Shown here: in pieces, positions 6,835 to 13,840 of the stretch
How positions within the stretch are numbered: the first letter of the stretch is position 1
Layout: the number at the start of each line of letters is the position of its first letter
NCBI GenBank assembly: GCA_934526125.1
Contig: CAKSZU010000054.1
Location: 1 to 14,106 of the forward strand
Direction: 5' to 3'
Length of the DNA: 14,106 nt
Source of the DNA: an uncultured Faecalibacterium sp.
GTDB lineage: Bacteria; Bacillota; Clostridia; Oscillospirales; Ruminococcaceae
The notes under the pieces: generated by a model
The model's database searches: none
What the model saw: the letters and a program-made list of their open reading frames with translations, nothing else
What the model was told of the DNA's origin: nothing
Program-made: the position numbers and the translations under genes

Positions 6835-7033
6835 ATTTGAGATCCAGTTCCGGCGGGACATCGATCTGATCCGAAACATATTTCCCGTTCTTTTTGCGCT
6901 GGCGCACACACTCGGTGAGCAGATATTCGATCTGCCCGTTCACCGAGCGGAAATCATCCTCTGCCCATGCGGCAAGGGCGTCGTAGAGTCTCGCGTTCAG
7001 GCGCAGGGGGACCTGTTTTTTAGGCTCCGCCAT
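6833..7033 (-). CDS. Ribbon-helix-helix (Arc/MetJ-like) DNA-binding protein
   Basis: 66 residues with the RHH pattern: a beta strand KKQVPLRL (5-12), helix [17 protein letters not shown] (13-28) and helix [18 protein letters not shown] (30-46), then a short tail. RHH proteins bind DNA as dimers through the paired strand and are often autoregulators or antitoxins; no toxin is next to it. The ATG overlaps the TGA of the SPFH gene (TGATG), so the two are translationally coupled. Small RHH genes directly after an SPFH gene occur, from memory, in other gut Clostridia. The inverted repeat at the operon promoter is a natural candidate binding site (inference). The stop lies inside the shared terminator with apbE. 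Confidence 0.87.
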   Translation of the reverse strand: MAEPKKQVPLRLNARLYDALAAWAEDDFRSVNGQIEYLLTECVRQRKKNGKYVSDQIDVPPELDLK

Positions 7034-8049
7034 CAGTACAGGCTGCCGCTGTTGACAATGGGCTGTGCATCCCGGTTGCCGCAGAGCACCACCAGCAGGT
7101 TGGAGACCATTGCCGCCTTGCGCTCATCGTCCAGTTCCACCACATTGTTCTCGCTCAGACGATCCAGTGCCATTTCCACCATGCCCACAGCACCGTCCAC
7201 GATCATCTTCCGGGCGTCGATGATGGCGCTGGCCTGCTGGCGCTGCAGCATGACAGCCGCGATTTCCGGTGCATAGGCCAGGTAAGTGATCCGTGCTTCC
7301 ACGATCTCGATGCCGGCATCAGCCACCTTTTTCTGGATCTCGTCCCGGATCCGCTTTGCCACGATCTCCGAGGAGCCACGCAGGCTGCCGTCATCGGCAA
7401 CACCGTCGCCCGTGGTATCCACATTGGGGGCCACATCGTAGGGGTAGAGCCGGACCACGTTGCGCAGGGCGCTGTCGCACTGCAGGGACAGGTACTCCTT
7501 GTAGTTGTCCACATTGAACACGGCCTTGGCGGTGTCGGTCACCCGCCAGATGACGGCGATGCCGATCTCTACCGGGTTGCCGAGGCAGTCGTTGATCTTC
7601 TGCCGGGAGTTGTTCAGGGTCATCATCTTGAGGGAGATCCGCTTGCCGGACGCCTCGGCAGCGGCCTGCGCGTTCTGGGCACCGGGCTTTCCGCTCTCAC
7701 TGCCGCTGACGTCGCCGCTCTGGCTCAGCTTTGTCCCTGCGGCCGGGTTGACTGCCGTGCAGAAGGGGTTCACCCAGTAGAACCCCTGCCCCTTCAGGGT
7801 GCCGATGTAGTCGCCGAACAACGTCAGCACCAGCGCCTCCTGCGGCTTGAGGACTTTCAGGCCGCAGAGCAGGAAAACGCCTGCCACGGCGTACACGATG
7901 GCAGCGGCCAACGCCACAAAGCCCAGCGCCGTGCGGTCCAGCAGATACGCACTGTAAACAAACAGTGCGATATCCAGCAGGTAGCCCAGCAGGATCCCCA
8001 GCAGCACTGCCATGCCGTTCTTTCGGGTCTGCAGAATCTTTTCTTCCAT
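7033..8049 (-). CDS. SPFH/Band 7 domain membrane protein
   Basis: 338 residues. Two hydrophobic segments at about 13-37 and 41-63 anchor the N-terminus; then [26 protein letters not shown] (71-96), the classic SPFH entry, a low-complexity Ser/Gly/Ala/Gln linker (109-135), and the SPFH core with KISL-type strands, [14 protein letters not shown] (157-170) and an EIV...[30 protein letters not shown] helix (248-281). SPFH proteins form oligomeric membrane scaffolds (stomatin, flotillin, HflK/C); no peptidase partner is present here. Odd: an acidic [10 protein letters not shown] loop at 211-220, resembling a calcium loop, inside the domain. GGAGG 8 nt before the ATG. Operon with the RHH protein. 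Role unknown beyond membrane scaffold. Confidence 0.93.
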   Translation of the reverse strand: MEEKILQTRKNGMAVLLGILLGYLLDIALFVYSAYLLDRTALGFVALAAAIVYAVAGVFLLCGLKVLKPQEALVLTLFGDYIGTLKGQGFYWVNPFCTAVNPAAGTKLSQSGDVSGSESGKPGAQNAQAAAEASGKRISLKMMTLNNSRQKINDCLGNPVEIGIAVIWRVTDTAKAVFNVDNYKEYLSLQCDSALRNVVRLYPYDVAPNVDTTGDGVADDGSLRGSSEIVAKRIRDEIQKKVADAGIEIVEARITYLAYAPEIAAVMLQRQQASAIIDARKMIVDGAVGMVEMALDRLSENNVVELDDERKAAMVSNLLVVLCGNRDAQPIVNSGSLY

Positions 8050-8090
8050 GATCGTTCCCTCCTGTTCCAGAACTCGGAAGTGTTTCTTTC

Positions 8091-8109
8091 TGATATCAAA
8101 ATCATATCA
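8091..8109. promoter_or_regulatory. Operator-like inverted repeat over the SPFH-RHH -10 and start site
   Basis: TGATAT-N7-ATATCA, perfect 6-bp arms. It covers the -10 (8101-8106) and the expected transcription start near 8094, a position where a bound dimer would repress. The RHH protein of the same operon is the obvious candidate ligand; this is inference. Confidence 0.5.
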
Positions 8110-8129
8110 CTTTATATTTTGTTTGTCAA
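8101..8129 (-). promoter_or_regulatory. Near-consensus promoter of the SPFH-RHH operon
   Basis: Minus strand TTGACA (8129-8124), 17-nt spacer, TATGAT (8106-8101). The best sigma-A promoter in the window. Confidence 0.88.
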
Positions 8130-8150
8130 GTCCCCAGCGCCCGCTACCTG

Positions 8151-8211
8151 CACAAAAAGAGCCGCAGGCGTCCCATCCTTCCGGATGCGGGTGCCTGCGG
8201 CTCTTTTTGTG
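8151..8211 (-). terminator. Long-stem bidirectional terminator after the MBL-fold gene
   Basis: Perfect 19-bp stem, CACAAAAAGAGCCGCAGGC (8151-8169) with its complement at 8193-8211, capped by a nested CATCC-TTCC-GGATG hairpin. Flanking A5/T5 tracts let it terminate in both directions. It insulates the MBL-fold gene from the SPFH promoter. Confidence 0.9.
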
Positions 8212-8218
8212 ATCATCT

Positions 8219-9007
8219 TCAGAATTCCAGTGCCGGGCTGACTTCGTTCCGGCGCTGCGCCTGCACGATGCAGTCCTTTTCGGGCACGACACCGGCCGCC
8301 CCCAGCGTGTTGAACACGGTCTGAAGGGCAAGGGCCGGGGTGTTGTTCTCCTGCGAGAGGTGGCAGAGCGCGAACTTCTTGCACCCCTCCTGGATCAGTT
8401 CCAGGAGCTTGGCCGAACACTCATCGTTGGACAGATGCCCCCGGTTGGACTCGATGCGGGCCCGCAGATAGTAGGGGTACCGCCCGCTGCGGAGCATGTG
8501 GAGGTCGTAGTTGCTCTCCAGCGCCACCAGATCGCAGCCCGACAGGGCCGCATGGACCGGGGCCGTCAGGACCCCAAGGTCGGTGGCGATGGTCATGGTG
8601 CGGCCGTCCGGGGTGTGGATCCGGTAGCCCACGCAGGGCACATCGTGGCTGGTGGGGAACATGGTGACGCCGAAGTCCCCCACGTCCTCCTCCCCGCCGG
8701 AGAGGGCCCGCAGCTCGCAGTCCGCTGGGACCACGCCGTTGGCATCCAGAAAATCCAGCGTCGCCGCCGCACCGTAGACCGGCAGCGGGTTCTTTTTCAG
8801 GAAGGTGGAAAGTCCCTTCACATGGTCGCTGTGCTCATGGGTGACCAAAATTCCCGCGCAGTCGCTGATGTTCAGATCCAGCGCCTTCAGGGCGGCCGAT
8901 GTGGTGCGTACGCCCTTGCCCATGTCGATGATGATGTACCGGTCCCCGCAGCGCACCACGCTGCTGTTGCCGGAGGACCCGGAATACAACGAGATAAATT
9001 CAGACAT
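8219..9007 (-). CDS. Metallo-beta-lactamase-fold hydrolase, YycJ/WalJ-like
   Basis: 262 residues, one MBL domain. Metal-binding residues: THEHSDH (56-62), His121 in TSHDVP, Asp143 in ATDLG, His191 in NRGHLSND and His216 in CHLSQENN; the N-terminus SLYSGSSGNSSVV and the GHLSN/HLSxENN motifs are typical of the YycJ/WalJ group (related to the walRK locus in Bacillus; reported as a nuclease-like protein there). A longer reading to 9034 would add MQQLFLRFR, but GAGGT sits inside it, 5 nt before the ATG at 9007-9005, and relatives begin at MSEF. No walK/walR genes are nearby. A terminator hairpin ends about 10 nt before the start codon, so the promoter must lie inside the murA end or the gene relies on readthrough. 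Confidence 0.9.
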   Translation of the reverse strand: MSEFISLYSGSSGNSSVVRCGDRYIIIDMGKGVRTTSAALKALDLNISDCAGILVTHEHSDHVKGLSTFLKKNPLPVYGAAATLDFLDANGVVPADCELRALSGGEEDVGDFGVTMFPTSHDVPCVGYRIHTPDGRTMTIATDLGVLTAPVHAALSGCDLVALESNYDLHMLRSGRYPYYLRARIESNRGHLSNDECSAKLLELIQEGCKKFALCHLSQENNTPALALQTVFNTLGAAGVVPEKDCIVQAQRRNEVSPALEF

Positions 9008-9017
9008 TCGAAACCTC

Positions 9018-9077
9018 AAAAAGAGCTGCTGCACTCCCCTGTCCGTTCTGCCGGAGAGGGACTGCAGCAGCCCTTAT
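9018..9077 (-). terminator. Terminator hairpin between murA and the MBL-fold gene
   Basis: GCTGCTGCA (9025-9033) pairs with TGCAGCAGC (9063-9071), extended by TCCC/GGGA after a mismatch. On the minus strand it is followed by CTTTTT(G), and the T tract runs directly into the ribosome site of the MBL-fold gene. Confidence 0.8.
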
Positions 9078-9091
9078 TTTTCTTTCTGCGA

Positions 9092-10375
9092 TCACATGGC
9101 CGATTCCAGCGCGGCGGGCTGACGCTCCACCTTGCTGATATCTGCACCCAGACCCCGCAGCTTTTCCACAATGTTCTCGTAGCCGCGTTCAATGTGGCCG
9201 ATCTCCTCGATCTCGCTGGTGCCGTCGGCCATCAGGGCCGCCACCACCATGGCGGCACCGGCCCGCAGGTCGGAGGCCCGCAGGGGGGCCGGGTTCAGCT
9301 TTTCCACGCCCTCAAAGACGGCCACCTGACCGTCTACCTGAACGCTGGCACCCATCTTCCGCAGCTCGTCCACATAGCGGAAGCGGTTGTCCCAGACGCT
9401 CTCGGTGATGGTGGAAGTGCCCTTTGCCACGCTGAGCAGCACACCCATCAGGGGCTGCATATCGGTGGGGAAGCCCGGGTGGGGCATAGTGTTGATCTTC
9501 AGGGGCAGGATATCGCCCTTGCGGGAGACGCGGACAGCGTCATCGAATTCTTCCACGTCCACACCGGCACGGCGCAGTTTCTCGGTAATGGGCTCCAGAT
9601 GCTTGGGGGTGACGTTCTTGATCAGGACATCGCCGCCGGTGGCAGCAGCAGCCACCATGTAGCTGCCGGCCTCGATCTGGTCCGGGATGATGCTGTAGGT
9701 GCAGCCGTGCATCTTCTCCACGCCGCGGACCTTGATGACATCGGTGCCTGCGCCGCGGACATCCGCACCGCACATGTTCAGGAAGTTGGCCAGATCCACC
9801 ACATGGGGCTCCTTGGCGCAGTTTTCCAGAATGGTCTGGCCCTTGGCCATCACGGCCGAGAGCATCCCGTTCATGGTGGCACCCACGCTGACCTTATCGA
9901 AGAAGATGTGGGCACCGTTCAGCTCCTTGGCGCGGACGGTGATCATGCCGTAGTCCACGCTGTCCTCGGCACCCAGGGCGCTGAAGGCCTTCAGGTGCTG
10001 GTCGATGGGGCGGGGGCCCAGGTTGCATCCGCCGGGCATGGCCACCTGTGCCTTGCCGAAGCGGGACAGCAGCGCACCCAGGAAGTAGTAACTGGCGCGC
10101 ATCTGCCGGGACAGGTCGTCCGGGACATTGGTGCTGCACAGATGGGTGGTATCGATTTCATAGGTATTCTTGTCCAGCATCCGGACCCGTGCGCCCAGGA
10201 TGCTCAGGATCTTCAGGCTCACGGCCACGTCGCTGATATCCGGCAGGTTCTCAATGACACAGACGTCAGCCGCCAGGATCGTGGCCGGCAGGATGCCCAC
10301 AGCCGCATTTTTGGCACCGGAGATCGTGACCTCTCCGTGCAGGGGCTTGCCGCCCGTAACAACAAATTTTTCCAA
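9092..10375 (-). CDS. murA: UDP-N-acetylglucosamine 1-carboxyvinyltransferase
   Basis: First committed step of peptidoglycan synthesis: PEP-derived enolpyruvyl transfer to UDP-GlcNAc; target of fosfomycin. 427 residues, normal length. SGAKNAA (19-25, Lys22/Asn23), PGGCNLGPRP (114-123) with the catalytic Cys117, so the fosfomycin-sensitive Cys is present, PTDMQP (303-308, Asp305) and DLRAGAAM (369-376, Arg371) are all in place. The frame continues to an ATG at 10468, but that 31-residue extension (CAERSRYTLSGLRETR) is not MurA-like. TTG at 10375-10373 has AAGGAG 9 nt upstream and gives the standard EKFVVTGGK start, so I choose it. Whether it is MurA1 or MurA2 (MurZ) cannot be decided here. Own promoter; followed by the MBL-fold gene. 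Confidence 0.95.
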   Translation of the reverse strand: MEKFVVTGGKPLHGEVTISGAKNAAVGILPATILAADVCVIENLPDISDVAVSLKILSILGARVRMLDKNTYEIDTTHLCSTNVPDDLSRQMRASYYFLGALLSRFGKAQVAMPGGCNLGPRPIDQHLKAFSALGAEDSVDYGMITVRAKELNGAHIFFDKVSVGATMNGMLSAVMAKGQTILENCAKEPHVVDLANFLNMCGADVRGAGTDVIKVRGVEKMHGCTYSIIPDQIEAGSYMVAAAATGGDVLIKNVTPKHLEPITEKLRRAGVDVEEFDDAVRVSRKGDILPLKINTMPHPGFPTDMQPLMGVLLSVAKGTSTITESVWDNRFRYVDELRKMGASVQVDGQVAVFEGVEKLNPAPLRASDLRAGAAMVVAALMADGTSEIEEIGHIERGYENIVEKLRGLGADISKVERQPAALESAM

Positions 10376-10482
10376 TTTTATAATCTCCTTGTCGCCGACC
10401 CGCGTTTCCCGCAGGCCACTCAGGGTGTATCTTGATCTCTCCGCGCACCGCAGGGCAGACACCCTCACGATACAGCTATCTT

Positions 10483-10510
10483 ATTATACACAACTTCGGG
10501 CAAAAAGCAA
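10483..10510 (-). promoter_or_regulatory. Promoter of murA
   Basis: Minus strand TTGCTT (10510-10505), 16-nt spacer, perfect TATAAT (10488-10483), about 110 nt before the TTG start. The -35 overlaps one arm of an 8-bp inverted repeat GGGCAAAA/TTTTGCCC (10498-10505 and 10543-10550) of unknown meaning. Confidence 0.65.
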
Positions 10511-10549
10511 AGCCCCCTTTTGTGCAGCCGGATTATTTTCTGTTTTGCC

Positions 10550-10578
10550 CAGAATCTTCGGAGATATTCTGTTTTTTT
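10550..10578 (+). terminator. Plus-facing terminator-like hairpin between murA and fbp
   Basis: CAGAATCT-TCGG-AG(AT)ATTCTG then seven T. It fits an intrinsic terminator only in the plus direction, yet both flanking genes are on the minus strand; the plus transcript it would stop is antisense to murA. Confidence 0.45.
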
Positions 10579-10615
10579 CTTTCTTGTTACAAAAAATTGA
10601 CAGGGTGCAGTCCCT

Positions 10616-12622
10616 TCACCAGACGCAGTCCTCGCAGCGGGCCTCCTTGATCCAGCCCAGCTGATAGGCCTTGACCAGCTGTTTCAGGTCATGGACCCGC
10701 TCCCGCAGGGCTTCGCCCTCGTCGGTCTCCTCCACCAGGATGCGGTGGTTCTCGGTTTCCAGGATGTTCTTCTGGGACACGATGTCGATGTTCTCGTTCA
10801 CCGCCTTCTCGGCGCTGACGAAGGGCTGATGGGTGCGCAGGGACATGGTGCGGCTGGAATACACCAGCGTATAGCCCGCGATGCCGGTCTTGTCGTGGTA
10901 GGCGCGGCAGAATCCGCCGTCGATGACCACCAGACGTCCCCCGCCCTTGATGGGGCTCTCGCCGCTCTTTTCCTTCACCGGCACATGGCCGTTGACGATG
11001 TGGCTGATGCCGGGCAGACCGAACTCTGCCAGAATGCGGCGGCAGGCGGCTTCCTCATTGTACCAGGTATAATAGGGGTCCTTGACCTCCTCGTGGGTGG
11101 AGGGGTCGGCGATGTAGAGCCGCTCGAAGGTGGTCATGGCGCTGCGGCCGAAGAGGGGCGACAGCTTGCCGCACCACAGATACCACAGGAAATCCTGCCC
11201 GCTCTGCCGGGCCGCGCTGCCCTCGGGGGCAAAATAGCCCCGCCGGGCCCGCTCGTCGCAGTAGTCCATCAAAGCACGGCCGGAGTAGTTGTGCCCCTCG
11301 AACCGCTCCACCGCAAAGCTGCCGGTCTTTGTCATGGGCACCACGCCGTGGTAGAGCAGGTTGCCGTTCTCGATGTGGTAGACGCTGCCCTTAGCATAGA
11401 GGAACTCCACATGCTGCTGCAGCCGCTCGCTCTGCCGGAAGGACTCCACCAGCTTGTGCAGCACCAGACGCTCGTCCTCGTTGAGGGCGGCGGGGTCCCG
11501 GGGGTCCACCGTGGGGAAGCCGGTGTCCCGCAGGGGGTACTCCCGGCCGTTCAGGGTCACGGTCCCCTTCTCCCAGTCGATGTGCCGCAGGAAGTCCCGT
11601 CCCTGCATCTTGAAATCCGGGTTCCGGTCGATGACCTTGCACTCCATCTTCAGCATCATGATGGTGACGGCCTTGTGCATCACGGCGCAGCGGTGGAGCG
11701 TCCCCTCGGTGTAGGGGCCCCGGGCCGCATCGGTGTGGGGCATCCAGAGGGTCAGGTCGTCCTCGCCGTAGAACTGCTCTGCCATCCGCTGCAGATGCCG
11801 CAGGTTGATGCCGTAGCAGTCCTCCAGCATGGCGTGGTTGTGGTAGGCCAGGCTGGTCTTGAGGACGGTGCAGACGCAGATGGGGCTGCCTGCAGCGGCA
11901 CCCATCCAGACCACGTCGTGGTTGCCCCACTGGATATCCACGCTGTGGTGCCGCATCAGCAGTTCCAGAATGATGTCCGGGCGGGGGCCGCGGTCGAACA
12001 GGTCGCCCACGATGTGCAGCTTGTCCACGGCCAGCCGCTTGATCAGCTCGCACAGACGGACGATGAACTTGTCGGCCCGGCCGTTCTCGATGATGCTGCC
12101 CACGATCTGCCCGTAATACAGGTCCTTGTCGTGGTCCTCAAAGTGGGCGTGGAGCAGCTCATCCAGGATATAGCCGCAGCTGGAGGGCAGGCACTCCCGC
12201 ACATGCTGCCGGGTGTGTTTGGAGGACACCAGACGGCAGATGTCGATCAGCCGCAGGAGGGTGTCGGTATACCAGCGCTCCAGCTCCTCTTCGTCCCTGC
12301 AGCGGTTCTTGAGCTGGGGCAGCTTCTCGTTGGGGTAATAGATGAGGGTCGCCAGCTCGGCCCGGGTGTTCTCCGGGACGGTGTCCCCCAGCACGATATC
12401 AACTTTTTCCCGGATGACACCGGAAGCCGAGTTCAGGATGTGGACAAAGGCCTCGTTCTCGCCGTGCAGGTCGCTCATGAAATGCTCGGTGCCCTTGGGC
12501 AGCTTGAGCAGGGCCTGGGTGCTGATGATCTCGCTGGCTGCGGCGGCCTGTGAGGGGTAGTCCCGCGCCAGAAGGGACAGATATTTCAGGTGGTCCCGGA
12601 TCTCCTCGTTTTCGGTACGCAT
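10616..12622 (-). CDS. fbp: Fructose-1,6-bisphosphatase, class III
   Basis: Gluconeogenic hydrolysis of fructose 1,6-bisphosphate to fructose 6-phosphate, Firmicutes-type enzyme built on a metallophosphoesterase fold. 668 residues, as expected for class III (~640-670). Metal-site motifs: FMSDLHGENEAF (48-59), VGDLFDRGPRPD (205-216) and WGNHDVVW (232-239); the C-terminal part has IVNGHVPVKEKSGESPIKGGG and VIDGGFCRAYHDKTGIAGYTL-type signature. The frame extends 21 codons upstream of MRTENEE, but GGGAGG 6 nt before the ATG at 12622-12620 fixes the start. Transcribed alone, divergent from the radical-SAM gene. In B. subtilis the orthologue is inhibited by AMP and helped by PEP; not visible here. 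No strong terminator follows (a weak AGGG/CCCT hairpin with a delayed T6 at 10594-10615). Confidence 0.96.
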   Translation of the reverse strand: MRTENEEIRDHLKYLSLLARDYPSQAAAASEIISTQALLKLPKGTEHFMSDLHGENEAFVHILNSASGVIREKVDIVLGDTVPENTRAELATLIYYPNEKLPQLKNRCRDEEELERWYTDTLLRLIDICRLVSSKHTRQHVRECLPSSCGYILDELLHAHFEDHDKDLYYGQIVGSIIENGRADKFIVRLCELIKRLAVDKLHIVGDLFDRGPRPDIILELLMRHHSVDIQWGNHDVVWMGAAAGSPICVCTVLKTSLAYHNHAMLEDCYGINLRHLQRMAEQFYGEDDLTLWMPHTDAARGPYTEGTLHRCAVMHKAVTIMMLKMECKVIDRNPDFKMQGRDFLRHIDWEKGTVTLNGREYPLRDTGFPTVDPRDPAALNEDERLVLHKLVESFRQSERLQQHVEFLYAKGSVYHIENGNLLYHGVVPMTKTGSFAVERFEGHNYSGRALMDYCDERARRGYFAPEGSAARQSGQDFLWYLWCGKLSPLFGRSAMTTFERLYIADPSTHEEVKDPYYTWYNEEAACRRILAEFGLPGISHIVNGHVPVKEKSGESPIKGGGRLVVIDGGFCRAYHDKTGIAGYTLVYSSRTMSLRTHQPFVSAEKAVNENIDIVSQKNILETENHRILVEETDEGEALRERVHDLKQLVKAYQLGWIKEARCEDCVW

Positions 12623-12649
12623 GATTTCCTCCCGCTTTATGCAGTATTC

Positions 12650-12664
12650 TTGCATCACATGCAA
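12650..12664. promoter_or_regulatory. Palindrome in the fbp leader
   Basis: TTGCATCACATGCAA, perfect 6-bp arms around three bases, about 28 nt before the fbp start and just downstream of its expected transcription start. Could be a repressor operator or a small RNA hairpin; no regulator is identified. Confidence 0.4.
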
Positions 12665-12675
12665 TATTTTACCAT

Positions 12676-12684
12676 AGTATACCA
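12676..12684 (-). promoter_or_regulatory. Extended -10 promoter of fbp
   Basis: Minus strand TGGTATACT (12684-12676), a TGn extended -10 about 55 nt before the ATG. Poor -35. Mirror image of the promoter of the divergent gene. Confidence 0.6.
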
Positions 12685-12700
12685 CAACTGGCGTCGGAAA

Positions 12701-12709
12701 TGGTATAAT
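12701..12709 (+). promoter_or_regulatory. Extended -10 promoter of the radical-SAM gene
   Basis: TGGTATAAT, consensus -10 with TGn extension, about 48 nt before the ATG at 12757. The -35 position (ACCACA at 17 nt) is weak and overlaps the fbp -10. Confidence 0.7.
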
Positions 12710-12756
12710 CTCATTACAGCAATTCTGTCAAATCTTTTGCAAAGGACTTGGATATT

Positions 12757-13677
12757 ATGCCCAAAATCACCTCTGTGGCCCCTCCGGCGGCCTGCACCCT
12801 CTGCCCCCGGCAGTGCAAAGCCGACCGCGCCGCCGGGCAGACCGGCTTCTGCGGGGCGGGCGGCACCCTGAAAGCTGCCCGGGCGGCCCTGCATTTCTGG
12901 GAGGAGCCCTGCATCAGCGGCACCCGGGGCAGCGGCACGGTCTTTTTCTCCGGCTGCACCCTGAAGTGCTGCTTCTGCCAGAACTATCCCATCAGTGCCG
13001 AAGGGCTGGGGAAGGGGATCACGGTGGAGCATCTGGCCGGGGTCTTTCTGGACCTGCAGGCGCAGGGAGCCCACAACATCAATCTGGTCACCCCCGGCCA
13101 GTGGCAGCCCTGGATCATCGCGGCGCTGGACCTTGCCCGGACAAAGGGACTGCATCTCCCCATCGTCTGCAACACCGGCGGCTACGAGACCGTGGAAAGC
13201 GTGGAGCGCTGGCGGGGGTATATCGACATCTGGCTGGCGGACCTGAAGTACGTCTCCTCCGCCCTCTCAGCCGAGCTTTCCGCCGCGCCGGACTACTTTG
13301 CCCGGGCAAAGCCTGCCATCGAGGCCATGATGACCCAGGCCGGGCACCCGGTATTCGATGAAGAGGGCATCCTGCAGAAGGGCGTCATCCTGCGGCATCT
13401 GGCCCTGCCCGGCCATGTGGACGACAGCTTTGCGGTGCTGGACCAGATGGCGGCCTGGAACCGGGCCGACCCGGGCTGCTTCCTGCCCAGTGTCATGAGC
13501 CAGTACACCCCCTTCTACAAGGCCGCAGAACACGGCATCGGGCGGCGGATCACCACCTACGAATACCGGCGGGTGGTCAACTACGCCATGGATCTGGGCC
13601 TGTCCGACGGCTACATGCAGCAGAAGAGCAGCGCCAAAGAGGAATACACCCCCAGCTTTGACCTGACCGGCATCTGA
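12757..13677 (+). CDS. Radical SAM protein, PflX/COG1313 family (pyruvate formate-lyase activase-like)
   Basis: 306 residues. Cys67-x3-Cys71-x2-Cys74 (SGCTLKCCFCQN) is the SAM [4Fe-4S] motif; it contains the FCQNYPIS continuation typical of COG1313. An N-terminal cysteine cluster CTLCPRQC (13-20) with Cys32 in TGFCGAGG is a second family hallmark, perhaps an auxiliary metal site. Members are often annotated as putative pyruvate formate-lyase activating enzyme, but their substrate is not established; no glycyl-radical enzyme is in the window. A TTG at 12748 is in frame, but AAAGGA (12741-12746) would be 1 nt from it and 10 nt from the ATG at 12757, so the ATG is chosen. Divergent from fbp. Ends with only weak terminator-like sequence (AAGG-AAG-CCTTTTT at about 13681-13694). 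Confidence 0.92.
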   Translation: MPKITSVAPPAACTLCPRQCKADRAAGQTGFCGAGGTLKAARAALHFWEEPCISGTRGSGTVFFSGCTLKCCFCQNYPISAEGLGKGITVEHLAGVFLDLQAQGAHNINLVTPGQWQPWIIAALDLARTKGLHLPIVCNTGGYETVESVERWRGYIDIWLADLKYVSSALSAELSAAPDYFARAKPAIEAMMTQAGHPVFDEEGILQKGVILRHLALPGHVDDSFAVLDQMAAWNRADPGCFLPSVMSQYTPFYKAAEHGIGRRITTYEYRRVVNYAMDLGLSDGYMQQKSSAKEEYTPSFDLTGI

Positions 13678-13749
13678 CAGAAGGAAGCCTTTTTCGGCAG
13701 AATCACCAAAATCGCCCCTTCTTTTTCTCCGGCCGTCTGCCGGATTCCC

Positions 13750-13778
13750 TTGCACTTGTTCTGGGAACGCGGTATAAT
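13750..13778 (+). promoter_or_regulatory. Promoter of the sugar kinase gene
   Basis: TTGCAC (13750-13755), 17-nt spacer, perfect TATAAT (13773-13778). Just downstream lies ATGTG-TTCA-CACAT (13789-13802), an operator-like palindrome at and after the expected start site. Confidence 0.75.
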
Positions 13779-13840
13779 GGATACAACAATGTGTTCACAC
13801 ATCGTACGGTATACAGGAAACGACTTTTAGGAGGAGCGTT

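Noticed and set aside
5466..6911. A 481-residue minus-strand open frame opposite apbE
   Set aside because: Antisense shadow, crosses the apbE terminator.
8360..10435. A 691-residue plus-strand open frame across the MBL-fold gene and murA
   Set aside because: Same shadow effect; it crosses two well-supported minus-strand genes and the hairpin between them.
10691..12553. A 620-residue plus-strand open frame opposite fbp
   Set aside because: Antisense shadow of the class III fructose-1,6-bisphosphatase, whose motifs are unambiguous.
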